Source: an uncultured Muribaculaceae bacterium
GTDB lineage: Bacteria > Bacteroidota > Bacteroidia > Bacteroidales > Muribaculaceae
Direction of reading: 5' to 3'
Length of the DNA stretch: 64,000 nt
Assembly: GCA_910589055.1 (NCBI GenBank)
Contig: CAJURN010000001.1
Coordinates: 124,001 to 188,000 of the forward strand
Position 1 is the stretch's first letter. Each line of letters begins with the position of its first letter. The position numbers were made by a program, and so were the translations under genes. Below, one piece after another: positions 24,927 through 34,382 of this stretch. A model generated the notes under the pieces. It was not told the origin of the DNA, did not search any database, and saw only the letters and a program-made list of their open reading frames with translations.

Positions 24927-26498
24927 TCAGAAAGAGGCGGCCACTTCCTTTGCTGCCGAAGTGAGTTTCGCGGCGGCATCGTCGGTGAGAGTACCTTTCT
25001 TAATCACGTCGAGCACGTCGGCCTGATATTTTGCCTGAAGGAGCTGGATAAACTGTTTTTCAAACTCGAGCACCTTGTCGGCGGGAACGTTTTCAAGGAG
25101 TCCGTTGACACCGCAGTAGATTACGGCAACTTCTTCCTCGACAGCCATCGGATGATACTGGGGCTGAATGAGCAGACGTTCGTTCTTGCGACCCTTGTCG
25201 ATGACACGTGCGGTCACGGGGTCGATATCGCCGCCGAATTTGGTAAACGATTCAAGCTCGCGGAACTGAGCCTGGTCGATTTTCAGAGTACCGGCAACTT
25301 TCTTCATCGCCTTGATCTGAGCGTTACCACCCACACGCGACACGGATATACCCACATTGATTGCCGGACGGATACCGCGGTTGAACAGCGCGGTTTCAAG
25401 GAAAATCTGTCCGTCGGTGATTGAGATTACGTTAGTCGGGATATATGCCGATACGTCGCCTGCCTGAGTCTCGATGATGGGGAGCGCTGTAAGCGAGCCA
25501 CCACCCTTGACGATGGGCTTGAGCGGTTCGGGAAGGTCGTTCATGTTCGAGGCCACTTCCTGATTGTCGATAATCTTGGCGGCACGTTCGAGCAGACGGC
25601 TATGGAGATAGAAGATATCGCCGGGATATGCCTCGCGGCCCGAGGGGCGCTTGAGGATAAGAGAAATTTCGCGGTAAGCGACGGCCTGCTTTGAAAGGTC
25701 GTCATAAACGATGAGCGCATCGCGGCCGGTGTCGCGGAAGTACTCACCGATTGCAACACCCGCGAAGGGTGCGTAGTAACGCATGGAAGCCGAGTCGGAA
25801 GCTGTGGCGGCAACTACAACCGTGTAGTCAAGCGCGCCGTACTTGCGGAGGGTTTCAACTGTGGCGGCCACTGAAGAAGCCTTCTGTCCGATTGCGACAT
25901 AAATACAATATACGGGTTTTCCGTTTTCGAAGCCCTTGCGCTGGTTGATGATTGTGTCGATGGCGATGGCAGTCTTACCGATCTGACGGTCGCCGATGAT
26001 GAGCTCGCGCTGTCCGCGGCCGATGGGCACCATGGAGTCAACGGCCTTGATACCGGTCTGGAGCGGCTGATTCACGGGCTGACGGTAGATAACACCGGGA
26101 GCCTTGCGCTCGAGAGGCAGACGGATAAGCTCGCCCGCAACAGGGCCGCGTCCGTCGATAGGCTCGCCAAGCACGTTGATGACACGTCCGAGCAGACCTT
26201 CCCCGACGGGCAGGGAAGCAATCTCGCCCGTGCGGCGCACTGTCATGTTTTCAGTAACTTTATCGACGTTGTTGAGAAGAATAACGCCCACGTTACTTTC
26301 TTCAAGGTTGAGCGCGACGCCTTTCACGCCGTTTTCAAACTCAACCAGTTCGTTGGCGCAGACATTGTCAAGTCCGTAGACGTGGGCCACGCCGTCGCCG
26401 ACTTCCAAGACGGTACCAACCTCCTCGAAGGCGACTTTTGAGTTGACGCTCTCGAGCTGCTGCTTTAATACTTCGGAGATCTCGCTGGGATTAATCAT
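24927..26498 (-). CDS. atpA: ATP synthase F1 alpha subunit
   Basis: A 523-residue non-catalytic nucleotide-binding subunit. It has the P-loop GDRQIGKTAIAIDTI near residue 170, AMRYYAPFAGVAIGEYFRD-type sequence, SLILKRPSGREAYPGDIFYLHSRLLERAA and PAINVGISVSRVGGNAQ with the arginine finger. Length is normal. It lies 46 bases after atpH and 56 bases before atpG. Confidence 0.98.
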   Translation of the reverse strand: MINPSEISEVLKQQLESVNSKVAFEEVGTVLEVGDGVAHVYGLDNVCANELVEFENGVKGVALNLEESNVGVILLNNVDKVTENMTVRRTGEIASLPVGEGLLGRVINVLGEPIDGRGPVAGELIRLPLERKAPGVIYRQPVNQPLQTGIKAVDSMVPIGRGQRELIIGDRQIGKTAIAIDTIINQRKGFENGKPVYCIYVAIGQKASSVAATVETLRKYGALDYTVVVAATASDSASMRYYAPFAGVAIGEYFRDTGRDALIVYDDLSKQAVAYREISLILKRPSGREAYPGDIFYLHSRLLERAAKIIDNQEVASNMNDLPEPLKPIVKGGGSLTALPIIETQAGDVSAYIPTNVISITDGQIFLETALFNRGIRPAINVGISVSRVGGNAQIKAMKKVAGTLKIDQAQFRELESFTKFGGDIDPVTARVIDKGRKNERLLIQPQYHPMAVEEEVAVIYCGVNGLLENVPADKVLEFEKQFIQLLQAKYQADVLDVIKKGTLTDDAAAKLTSAAKEVAASF

Positions 26499-26544
26499 TT
26501 TATGCTTGTTAGCTTGCGGCTTTTAGAGGTTTAATAAGGAGGGT

Positions 26545-27099
26545 TCAAGAGATGAGACTGAGACGCAGTTGCTTGAGTTCGTTACGAACGGAAGCATCCA
26601 GGCGCTCGGAGTTGAGATTGACGATAAATCCGCCGATGAGGCCGGGGTCGACACGGGAGCTGTACTCCATGCTGCCACCATCGAGGTGAGCCTCGATGAT
26701 TGACTTGAGACGCGCTTCCACGGCAGGCGACAGGGGCGCCGCACTCACAACCTCGACACGCGCGATGCGGTTTTCCTTCCGGTAATAATCGGTGAAGGCA
26801 CGTGCGATTTCGCGCACCATGTCAATGCGTCGGTTACGTATCAGGAGCGTAAGGAAGTCGGTGTAGGTCTCAAGCGCGGTAGCATCCGTTGTGGCACCCT
26901 GCACAGCTGTGCGCAGGAGCGCTGTCTTATCCTTGTCGGTAACGAAAGGATTGGCAACGGAAGCGGCAAGTCCCGGCTCGGCGTCGAAAGCGCCCGAAAG
27001 CGCCTGCATCACCTTGTAAAGCTCGGGGTTGACCTTTCGCTCGGCTCCCACTTTGTAGAGCGCCTTGGCGTATCTGCTGGGTATTAGGCCTTGATCCAT
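26545..27099 (-). CDS. atpH: ATP synthase F1 delta subunit
   Basis: A 184-residue peripheral-stalk subunit that links F1 to the b dimer. The opening RYAKALYKVGAE and the C-terminal SRVDPGLIGGFIVNLNSERLDASVRNELKQL are the family marks. The middle is helical, as expected for OSCP/delta. It lies between atpF (9 bases) and atpA. Confidence 0.95.
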   Translation of the reverse strand: MDQGLIPSRYAKALYKVGAERKVNPELYKVMQALSGAFDAEPGLAASVANPFVTDKDKTALLRTAVQGATTDATALETYTDFLTLLIRNRRIDMVREIARAFTDYYRKENRIARVEVVSAAPLSPAVEARLKSIIEAHLDGGSMEYSSRVDPGLIGGFIVNLNSERLDASVRNELKQLRLSLIS

Positions 27100-27108
27100 C
27101 AGTGAAAT

Positions 27109-27606
27109 TTATTTTTTATTCTCAATCTCGTCAAGAAGGGTGTCAACAAGTTTTTCCTGAGCCTTGTCGTCGGCAAGCTGATTCTGAACAATCTTGCCGG
27201 CAATCTGAAGGGCGAACTCGCTGACCTGGTTGCGGAACTGATGCTGCGCCTCTTTCTGCTGCTGCTCGATCTGGACTTTTGCGTTGTCCATGACCTTCTG
27301 AGCTTCCACCTGTGCGGCGGCACGCGCCTGCTCGATAATCTGTGTTTTCATCTTATCGGCGTCGCGGAGCATGTCGGCCTGCTGACGGCGGGCATCATTG
27401 AGGTAGCTCTCAGCTTCCTGACGTGCGTTGTCGAGCTGTTCCTTGGCGTTCTGGGCATATTCGACACCCTTGTCGATAAGCTCGGCACGGGAATCGACTG
27501 TCTTGAGGATGACCGGCCAAGCGAACTTCCACAGAATCAGGAAAAGCACGCCGAAGGCGATGAACATCCAGAACACCAGGCCAAAATCAGGCGTGAATAG
27601 TTCCAT
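27109..27606 (-). CDS. atpF: ATP synthase Fo b subunit
   Basis: A 165-residue peripheral-stalk subunit. One N-terminal membrane helix (GLVFWMFIAFGVLFLILWKF) is followed by a long, highly charged helix rich in Ala, Glu, Gln and Lys that forms the right-handed coiled coil. It is encoded between atpE and atpH. Only one b-type gene is present, so the stalk is a homodimer. Confidence 0.96.
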   Translation of the reverse strand: MELFTPDFGLVFWMFIAFGVLFLILWKFAWPVILKTVDSRAELIDKGVEYAQNAKEQLDNARQEAESYLNDARRQQADMLRDADKMKTQIIEQARAAAQVEAQKVMDNAKVQIEQQQKEAQHQFRNQVSEFALQIAGKIVQNQLADDKAQEKLVDTLLDEIENKK

Positions 27607-27631
27607 TAGGTCGTTTTATGGGGTTGATATA

Positions 27632-27871
27632 TTAAACGAACAGAGAAAGTACGCAAACGATGACAGCGAACAGAGCCACACCTTCCACGAGGGCGGCGAT
27701 GATGATCATGTTGCTTCGGATGTCGCCTGCGGCTTCGGGCTGACGTGCGATGGCTTCCATGGCAGATGCACCGATCTTACCGATACCGATACCTGCTCCG
27801 ATTGCTGCGATTGCTGCGCCGATGCTTGCGCCAAGTCCTGTGAGTGAGAGTTCTGCTAAAAGTCCTAACAT
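27632..27871 (-). CDS. atpE: ATP synthase Fo c subunit
   Basis: A 79-residue hairpin of two helices that forms the rotor ring. The first helix has the glycine repeat GAGIGIGKIGASA, the polar loop is ARQPEA (residues 42-47), and the ion-binding carboxylate is Glu63 in LVEGVALF. The Gln of helix 1 and the Glu-Ser/Thr pair seen in sodium-binding c subunits are absent, which suggests proton use (inference). The N-terminal segment before the first helix is short. Confidence 0.96.
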   Translation of the reverse strand: MLGLLAELSLTGLGASIGAAIAAIGAGIGIGKIGASAMEAIARQPEAAGDIRSNMIIIAALVEGVALFAVIVCVLSLFV

Positions 27872-27917
27872 AATCTTGTAGTGTTTAGAGTTGGAGTTAT
27901 TTTTTATTTATTTGATT

Positions 27918-29075
27918 TCAATAATTCTTTGCCTGTGCGGCGGTGGGGAGGATGGCATTACGGATTTCCTTGCCGATGCTCTCGTGGGTCTCACCTTCTC
28001 CGTGAGCCTCGTGAGGCTCGTGCTGGGCAAGGGAGATGAAGATTGTGGAAAGCATGGTGAACACGTATGCCTGGATGAAGCTCACGAGCACGTCGATGAG
28101 CAGCATGAAGATCGAGAAAAGAAGTGACACCACTGTCGCGCCTCCACCTGCAACGGGATTGACCGCCGAGAAGATGAAGATAAGCAGCGTGAGCACAAGC
28201 ACAATCATGTGGCCGCCCATCATGTTGGCGAAAAGACGGATGGTAAGAGCCGCCGGCTTGGTGAACATACCGAACACCTCGATGGCAGGCATGATTGGCA
28301 GAGGCACCTTGAGCCACATGGGCACGTCAGGCCAAAAGATTTCTTTCCAATAATGCTTGTTGGCGAAGATATTCGTGACAAGGAAAGTCAGAACAGAGAG
28401 CACCAGTGTCACGGCAATGTTGCCGGTAAGGTTGGCGCCGCCGGGGAATATCACCATAAGGCCCATCAGGTTCATCACAAGGATGAAGAAGAACACCGTC
28501 ATGAGATACGGAGCAAACTTGGGAGCCTTGGGGCCGAGAGCGGGCTTGATTACAGTGTCGTAGATGAACACCACGACAGCCTCGACACCTCCGAGACCCT
28601 TGCGGGGAGCCTTGAATCCGTTCTTGCGCTGGAAATGAGCGAGCCAGAGCAGAATACCTGCCACCACGAGCACGGTGATGAAAAGCGCGCACACGTTCTT
28701 AGTCACCGAAAGGTCGAGCGGACGGCTTTCCTTGCCGTCGACAATCTCAACAATCTTGCCCTTGTGGTCGCTTGACGCTCCGGCGATGCGGAACTCGGCG
28801 TTGCCGTCGCGGTAGGTCTGTCCGTCGGTCACACGTGCCGAAGAGAACACATGCAGGCCGTCGGTACCGAACACAATCACGGGCAGGGGAATACGGTGGT
28901 GATGGTCGAAAGGAACTTCCCAGCCATAGCCGTCGCCAAGGTGCTCGAAAATGATTTCCTTGGGATCGAGCTTTCCGGACTCACCGCCTTCACCCGAAGA
29001 GGCAAACGCGCCGGGCGCAGCGGTGAAAACTGCCGCAATTATGGAAAGTATTGCTATGAAACGCTTCATTCTCAT
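27918..29075 (-). CDS. atpB: ATP synthase Fo a subunit with N-terminal extracytoplasmic domain
   Basis: A 385-residue membrane subunit forming the proton half-channels. The C-terminal two thirds are the standard a subunit, with the essential arginine at about residue 280 in ALTIRLFANMMGGH and PAIEVFGMFTKPAALT before it. The first 125 residues are extra: a signal-like segment MRMKRFIAILSIIAAVFTA, then a soluble domain with a His-rich FDHHHRIPLP. An extended a subunit is known in Bacteroidota. ATG codons at 29075 and 29069 are both possible starts. It lies four bases after atpC. Confidence 0.95.
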   Translation of the reverse strand: MRMKRFIAILSIIAAVFTAAPGAFASSGEGGESGKLDPKEIIFEHLGDGYGWEVPFDHHHRIPLPVIVFGTDGLHVFSSARVTDGQTYRDGNAEFRIAGASSDHKGKIVEIVDGKESRPLDLSVTKNVCALFITVLVVAGILLWLAHFQRKNGFKAPRKGLGGVEAVVVFIYDTVIKPALGPKAPKFAPYLMTVFFFILVMNLMGLMVIFPGGANLTGNIAVTLVLSVLTFLVTNIFANKHYWKEIFWPDVPMWLKVPLPIMPAIEVFGMFTKPAALTIRLFANMMGGHMIVLVLTLLIFIFSAVNPVAGGGATVVSLLFSIFMLLIDVLVSFIQAYVFTMLSTIFISLAQHEPHEAHGEGETHESIGKEIRNAILPTAAQAKNY

Positions 29076-29079
29076 TTAT

Positions 29080-29316
29080 TTAATAGATACACACCGACAC
29101 AACATTATTATTCACATCGACAATTCCGCCTGTAATCTCGGCGGAGCCGTTGACACCTGCGGCGTCGACATACTTAACTGTGCCCGCCATTAAGGTCGAG
29201 ATGAGCGAGGCGTGGTTCTGGAGCACCATGAACTCACCCATAACGCCGGGGAGAGTAACCTGAGTGACCTCTCCGGAGAAGAGCACTTCCTGAGCCGATA
29301 TCAATTTCAGTGTCAT
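29080..29316 (-). CDS. atpC: ATP synthase F1 epsilon subunit, short form
   Basis: A 78-residue epsilon subunit consisting only of the N-terminal beta-sandwich: LKLISAQEVLFSGEVTQVTLPGVMGEFMVLQNHASLIS is typical. The C-terminal two-helix domain, which brakes ATP hydrolysis in other bacteria, is absent. Short forms of this kind are usual in Bacteroidota, so this is not a truncation. It lies between atpD and atpB, the gene order usual for this phylum. Confidence 0.94.
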   Translation of the reverse strand: MTLKLISAQEVLFSGEVTQVTLPGVMGEFMVLQNHASLISTLMAGTVKYVDAAGVNGSAEITGGIVDVNNNVVSVCIY

Positions 29317-29407
29317 ACTTGTTGCGGAATAATTCAGCTTGGTGTGTAAACTATGTTTTCTTATTGTGGATATTTCGCCGCTGCGGCAATGCCTGCGCGG
29401 CGGAATC

Positions 29408-30904
29408 TTATTTTACTTCGGCAAGGAGTTTCTTACCCTTCTCGATAGCCTCGTCGATAGTACCGACATTGAGGAAGGCCTGTTCGGGATATTCGTCCAT
29501 GTCGCCGTTGAGAATCATCTTGAAGCCACGGATAGTCTCGCTCAGCGGAACCATCACACCGGGAAGGCCGGTGAACTGCTCGGCCACGTGGAAGGGCTGC
29601 GAGAGGAAGCGCTGGGCGCGGCGGGCACGTGACACAACGAGTTTGTCGCTGTCGGAAAGTTCGTCAACACCGAGGATGGCGATGATGTCCTGAAGCTCGT
29701 TGTACTTCTGGAGAAGCTGCTTCACTGCCTGGGCTGTGTTGTAATGGTCTTCACCGATGATGTTCGGGTCGAGGATACGTGAGGTCGATTCAAGAGGATC
29801 GACCGCAGGATAGATACCGAGCTCGGCAATCTTTCGGCTGAGCACCGTAGTGGCGTCAAGGAAGCTGAAAGTGGTTGCGGGAGCAGGGTCAGTCAAGTCG
29901 TCGGCGGGCACATAGATAGCCTGCACCGAGGTGATTGAACCGTTCTTGGTAGAAGTGATTCGTTCCTGAAGTGCACCCATTTCGGAGGCAAGCGTAGGCT
30001 GATAGCCCACAGCGGAAGGCATACGGCCGAGAAGCGCCGACACCTCGGAACCAGCCTGGGTGAAACGGAAGATGTTGTCGATAAACAGAAGCACATCCTT
30101 ACCGCCCTGGTCGCGGAACTGCTCGGCAACGGTAAGACCGGACAGAGCTACACGGAGACGTGCGCCCGGCGGTTCGTTCATCTGACCGAAAACGAGCGTG
30201 GCCTGGGAATTGTTGAGTTCTTTGACATCAACATCATGCAGGTTCCATTCGCCCTTTTCCATGCCTTCGCGGAACTTGTCGCCGTACTTCATAACGCCGC
30301 TTTCAATCATTTCGCGCAGGAGGTCGTTACCTTCACGGGTACGTTCGCCCACACCGGTGAAAACGGAGAAACCGTCGTGACCCTTAGCGATATTGTTGAT
30401 AAGCTCCATGATAAGCACTGTCTTGCCTACACCGGCACCACCGAAAAGACCGATTTTACCACCCTTGCTGTAAGGTTCGAGAAGGTCGATTACCTTGATA
30501 CCGGTCGAGAGGATTTCCGTACCGATTGTAAGGTCTTCGAACTCGGGGGCGGGCTGATGGATTGAACGGAGGTTCTCACGGTCAAGCTCGGGAAGTTTGT
30601 CGATTGCGTCGCCGAGCACGTTCAGCAGACGTCCTTTCACCTGGTCGCCGGTAGGCACGGCTATCGGACGTTCAAGGCTGTCAACACGCATGCCGCGGCG
30701 CAGACCGTCGGTACTCTCCATGGCGACACAGCGCACGGTGTTCTCGCCGATGTGCTGTTCTACCTCGAGAATCAGCATCGAACCGTCGGGGCGGTCGATT
30801 TTCAGTGCAGTGTAAATCGGGGGTACGATGACGCCTTCTCCTTCGAAAATCACGTCGACAACCGGGCCGATTACCTGGGCTATTTTGCCAAATTTATCGC
30901 TCAT
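29408..30904 (-). CDS. atpD: ATP synthase F1 beta subunit
   Basis: A 498-residue catalytic subunit that makes ATP. It has the P-loop GGAGVGKTVLIMELINNIA near residue 160, the catalytic glutamate in GVGERTREGNDL, Walker B VLLFIDNIFRFTQAGSEVSALLGRMPSAVGYQPTL and the C-terminal ILGVDELSDSDKL. It is the first atp gene, 49 bases downstream of the nuoH stop, and no terminator or -7 box is visible in that gap. Confidence 0.98.
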   Translation of the reverse strand: MSDKFGKIAQVIGPVVDVIFEGEGVIVPPIYTALKIDRPDGSMLILEVEQHIGENTVRCVAMESTDGLRRGMRVDSLERPIAVPTGDQVKGRLLNVLGDAIDKLPELDRENLRSIHQPAPEFEDLTIGTEILSTGIKVIDLLEPYSKGGKIGLFGGAGVGKTVLIMELINNIAKGHDGFSVFTGVGERTREGNDLLREMIESGVMKYGDKFREGMEKGEWNLHDVDVKELNNSQATLVFGQMNEPPGARLRVALSGLTVAEQFRDQGGKDVLLFIDNIFRFTQAGSEVSALLGRMPSAVGYQPTLASEMGALQERITSTKNGSITSVQAIYVPADDLTDPAPATTFSFLDATTVLSRKIAELGIYPAVDPLESTSRILDPNIIGEDHYNTAQAVKQLLQKYNELQDIIAILGVDELSDSDKLVVSRARRAQRFLSQPFHVAEQFTGLPGVMVPLSETIRGFKMILNGDMDEYPEQAFLNVGTIDEAIEKGKKLLAEVK

Positions 30905-30953
30905 TTTGGGCTATTGTTGGGATGTTTTTAATCTTTTAAGAGGATGGCCGGAA

Positions 30954-32030
30954 TCAGAAGTGCCAGCCGAATGTGATGATGAGAACCATCAGCACAAGGT
31001 TGAAGAGGTTGATGGGGAGGAGATACTTCCATTCCAGAGCCAGAAGCTGGTCGATACGCAGACGGGGGAATGTCCACTTGAACCAGATAATCACGAACGA
31101 CAGCACGAAAGCCTTGCCAAGGAACCAAATGGTCGAAGGAATGAAGTCCATGATATGGTTGAAGCTTTCCCAACCGGGAATGTGGAAGGGCATCCAGCCG
31201 CCGAAGAAGAGAAGCGAGGCAACTCCCGAAACAACGAAGAGGTTGAGATATTCGGCAAGGTAGAAGAAGCCGAAGTGGATACCGGAATATTCTGTGTGAT
31301 AACCTGCGGTAAGCTCGCTCTCAGCCTCGGGAAGGTCGAACGGGCCACGGTTGGTTTCGGCAGTACCGGCAATCATGTAAATCACGAACGCGATAATCGC
31401 GGGCACATGACCTTTGAAGATAAACCACATGTCGGACTGCTCCTGAACGATTCCGCCAACGGACATCGTGCCTGCGAGGCACACCATTGTGAGCACGGAA
31501 AGGCCGATAGAAAGCTCGTAGCTCACCATCTGGGCACCCGAACGGAGCGAACCGATGAGTGTGAACTTATTGTTCGACGACCAACCGGCAAGCAGGATAC
31601 CAAGCACGCCAATCGAGGATACGGCGATGAGGAAGAAGATACCGATGTTGAAATCAATAATCTGAAGTCCGTTGCCCCAGGGCAGCACTGCAAACGTGAG
31701 CACCGACGCCACAATCACCAGGTACGGCGCGAGGGCGAAGAGGAAGCGGTCGATATGATTGAGGTGGATAAGCTCCTTGATAAGAATCTTGAACATGTCG
31801 GCCACACTCTGGAGAAGACCCCAAGGACCTACACGGTTCGGGCCAAGGCGGCACTGGAACCATGCGCAGATCTTACGTTCGTACAGGATGTAAAAAAGAG
31901 CCAGAAGCGAGTAGACCAGCAGGAGGACAACTCCGATGAGAACACATTCGACCGTCACGGTCAGCCACGCGGGCATCACGGAACTCAGGGCATTGTGAAT
32001 CCAGTTGGTGATGAATGATAAGTCTTGCAT
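30954..32030 (-). CDS. nuoH: NADH-quinone oxidoreductase subunit H
   Basis: A 358-residue membrane subunit at the junction of the arms, which helps form the quinone channel. Clear motifs are YILYERKICAWFQCRLGPNRVGPWGLLQSVADMFKILIKE, then AGTAETNRGPFDLPEAESELTAGYHTEYSGIHFGFFYLAEY and the C-terminal RLRIDQLLALEWKYLLPINL. Length is normal. It follows nuoCD by 65 bases and precedes atpD rather than nuoI. Confidence 0.97.
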   Translation of the reverse strand: MQDLSFITNWIHNALSSVMPAWLTVTVECVLIGVVLLLVYSLLALFYILYERKICAWFQCRLGPNRVGPWGLLQSVADMFKILIKELIHLNHIDRFLFALAPYLVIVASVLTFAVLPWGNGLQIIDFNIGIFFLIAVSSIGVLGILLAGWSSNNKFTLIGSLRSGAQMVSYELSIGLSVLTMVCLAGTMSVGGIVQEQSDMWFIFKGHVPAIIAFVIYMIAGTAETNRGPFDLPEAESELTAGYHTEYSGIHFGFFYLAEYLNLFVVSGVASLLFFGGWMPFHIPGWESFNHIMDFIPSTIWFLGKAFVLSFVIIWFKWTFPRLRIDQLLALEWKYLLPINLFNLVLMVLIITFGWHF

Positions 32031-32095
32031 GACGCTTTATTGTATTTTACTATATTTGGCTGTGAAGTATAATTTCTGGAGACTTGCGGATTTTA

Positions 32096-33718
32096 TCAAC
32101 GGTCCATGTCGGGGATGATGTAGTCGAGCGAACCGCCGATGGCGATAAGGTCGGCAATCTTCTGGCCGCGTGTCATGTGATCCACCGCACCTGCGAGAGG
32201 CAGACAGGGAGGAACAATCTTGAGACGGTAGGGCTTGGTGGAGCCGTCGCTTTCAAGATATACACCGAAGGCGCCGCGGCAACCTTCGACCATCTCGAAC
32301 CAGCGTCCTGCAGGAATCTTCAGGAGTTTGGGCACCTTTACGCAGTATTCGCCGTCGGGAATGTTGTCGACGAGCTGGGCAAGAATCTTTGCGGATTCCT
32401 CCATCTCGCGCATACGCACCTTGAAACGGGCCATAACATCGCCTTCGGTAGCGAGTACTTCCTGAAAGTCGAGTTCGGGATAGATGCTGTAAGGACGGAG
32501 TTTGCGGATGTCGCAGGCCCAGCCGGAAGCACGTCCGGAAGGACCGGTAACGCCATAGGAAATCGCGTCTTCACGTGAGATATGGCCGATTCCTTCCATA
32601 CGGTTGCGGGCGATGATATTGCCTGTGAACACCTTGTTATACTCCTTGATATTGGCGGGGAGAACTTCAAGCAGAGCCTTCACATCCTGAACGAAGTCGG
32701 GAGCGAGATCCTGCATCACACCGCCGATGCAGTCGTAGTTGAATGTCATGCGGGCACCGCAGGTCTTCTCCATGATGTCGAGAATCTGCTCGCGCACACG
32801 CAGAGTGTAGAAAAGCATTGTGGTGGCACCAAGGTCCATGCAGAATGTTCCGATGAAGAGACAGTGCGATGCGATACGCGAAAGCTCGTCCATCATCACG
32901 CGGATAACCTGGGCGCGGCGACTGATTTCGATACCTGCAGCCTTCTCGAAGAGCATGCAGAGGCCATGATGATAATTGTGGGCCGAGAAATAGTCGAGAC
33001 GGTCCATGTAGTGGAGCGTCTGGGGATATGTGAGCGACTCACAGAGTTTTTCCACGCCGCGGTGGATGTAACCCATGTAGACGTCAATCTTATTGATTGT
33101 CTCGCCGTCGACAGCCGTGCGGAAACGGAGCACACCGTGGGTGGCGGGGTGCTGCGGGCCAATGTTCACAACGAAATCCTCGGGGGTGAACACTTCCACT
33201 TCTTTTTTCTCTACGGAGCCGTCGGCCTTTTCAACATATGTGTATGTTACGTCGCTGGTGCGTTCGTTTTCGGTTGAGATGGGATTGAGCTCGGGATTCA
33301 TGTCATAATCCTTGCGCAAGGGATATCCCACCCAATCAATGTTGAGGAAGAGACGGCGCATGTCGGGGTTGCCGATGAAGATGATGCCGAAGAAGTCGTA
33401 GACTTCGCGTTCGAGCAGACAGCCTACTTTCCAGAGGTCGGCCACAGAGTGAAGCATGGGCTTCTCGCGGTCAGTTGCCTTTACGGTGACAGCCAGCATC
33501 TCGCCGGTGGCCGACGACATCAGGTAGTAGACACATCCGAGAGCGTCGGGCCAGTCCATTCCGACGATTGTGACAAGGTAGTCCATGTTTTCCTCGTCGC
33601 GGAGACTCTTGGCGAGGTCATGCCACTTTGCGTCAGCAATGGTAATCATTGTAATCGCACCTTCCTCGACGGTTGCCTCGGGGAAGTTCTTGGCTATTTT
33701 TTCGGTGATATTTGCCAT
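32096..33718 (-). CDS. nuoCD: NADH-quinone oxidoreductase fused subunits C and D
   Basis: A 540-residue fusion. Residues 1 to about 140 are the 30-kDa NuoC part, with EREVYDFFGIIFIGNPDMRRL and WVGYPLRKDYD. Residues about 170-540 are the 49-kDa NuoD part, with NIGPQHPATHGVLRF, YMGYIHRGVEKL, MDRLDYFSAHN and the C-terminal GSLDYIIPDMDR. NuoD lines the quinone site next to NuoB. Fused CD genes occur in several phyla, including Bacteroidota. Confidence 0.97.
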   Translation of the reverse strand: MANITEKIAKNFPEATVEEGAITMITIADAKWHDLAKSLRDEENMDYLVTIVGMDWPDALGCVYYLMSSATGEMLAVTVKATDREKPMLHSVADLWKVGCLLEREVYDFFGIIFIGNPDMRRLFLNIDWVGYPLRKDYDMNPELNPISTENERTSDVTYTYVEKADGSVEKKEVEVFTPEDFVVNIGPQHPATHGVLRFRTAVDGETINKIDVYMGYIHRGVEKLCESLTYPQTLHYMDRLDYFSAHNYHHGLCMLFEKAAGIEISRRAQVIRVMMDELSRIASHCLFIGTFCMDLGATTMLFYTLRVREQILDIMEKTCGARMTFNYDCIGGVMQDLAPDFVQDVKALLEVLPANIKEYNKVFTGNIIARNRMEGIGHISREDAISYGVTGPSGRASGWACDIRKLRPYSIYPELDFQEVLATEGDVMARFKVRMREMEESAKILAQLVDNIPDGEYCVKVPKLLKIPAGRWFEMVEGCRGAFGVYLESDGSTKPYRLKIVPPCLPLAGAVDHMTRGQKIADLIAIGGSLDYIIPDMDR

Positions 33719-33773
33719 GAGGGAAATTATCAGTCGTATGATTAAATGTTATAATGATTGGAGGGGAGGGTTA

Positions 33774-34382
33774 TCAATCTTCGACACCTTCCACGGGATG
33801 GGCCTTGAGAAATTCTTTCTGGCTTTCCTGACGGTTGACACCGCCGAAGAAGCGTTCCACCTTGATTTTGCGCGAGAGCTGCATGATACCGTAGATCATG
33901 GCTTCGGGGCGGGGAGGACAGCCGGGAACGAATACGTCGACGGGCACGATGTCCTCGATGCCTTTCGCCACATGGTAGCTGCGACGGAAAGGACCGCCGG
34001 AGATTGCGCAGCTTCCGCATGCAATCACGTATTTAGGTTCGGCGAGCTGGTCGTAAAGGCGACGGAACACGGGCACCATACGGTTGACAATAGTACCGGC
34101 CACCATCATGAAGTCGGCCTGACGGGGCGAGGCACGCGCTACTTCCCAGCCAAAACGGGCCATATCGAAACGGGCCGCGCCGAGCGACACGAATTCGATA
34201 CCGCAGCAACTGGTGGCGAAGGTAAGAGGCCAGATAGAGTTAGACCGCCCCCAGTTGATGAGCTTGTCAAGTGAACCTACGACAACGTTGGTTCCGCTTT
34301 CCTGAAGCTGTTTTACGAGTGATTCAATATACTCGTTGTCCTTGAATGCCTCATAGGGCATGCTTTTGGTAGTTACTTCCAT
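33774..34382 (-). CDS. nuoB: NADH-quinone oxidoreductase subunit B
   Basis: A 202-residue subunit carrying cluster N2, which hands electrons to quinone. The paired cysteines ATSCCGIEF, ACGSCAISGGPF and PGCPPRPEAMIYG supply the ligands. There is a C-terminal extension of about 30 residues after KIKVERFFGG, as in related Bacteroidota proteins. The start overlaps the nuoA stop by 10 bases. Confidence 0.97.
   Translation of the reverse strand: MEVTTKSMPYEAFKDNEYIESLVKQLQESGTNVVVGSLDKLINWGRSNSIWPLTFATSCCGIEFVSLGAARFDMARFGWEVARASPRQADFMMVAGTIVNRMVPVFRRLYDQLAEPKYVIACGSCAISGGPFRRSYHVAKGIEDIVPVDVFVPGCPPRPEAMIYGIMQLSRKIKVERFFGGVNRQESQKEFLKAHPVEGVED

Noticed and set aside
27632..27871. Sodium-binding c subunit
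   Set aside because: The helix-1 Gln and the Ser/Thr after the carboxylate (Glu63) that mark sodium rings are missing, so proton use is more likely.
29317..29407. Possible missing gene (atpI-like) between atpD and atpC
   Set aside because: The 91-base gap has no plausible reading frame, only a weak GC-rich inverted repeat.
30828..32018. A 396-codon open frame opposite nuoH and the nuoH-atpD gap
   Set aside because: His/Glu/Arg-rich shadow of nuoH. Accepting it would also break the nuo-atp continuity for which there is positive evidence.
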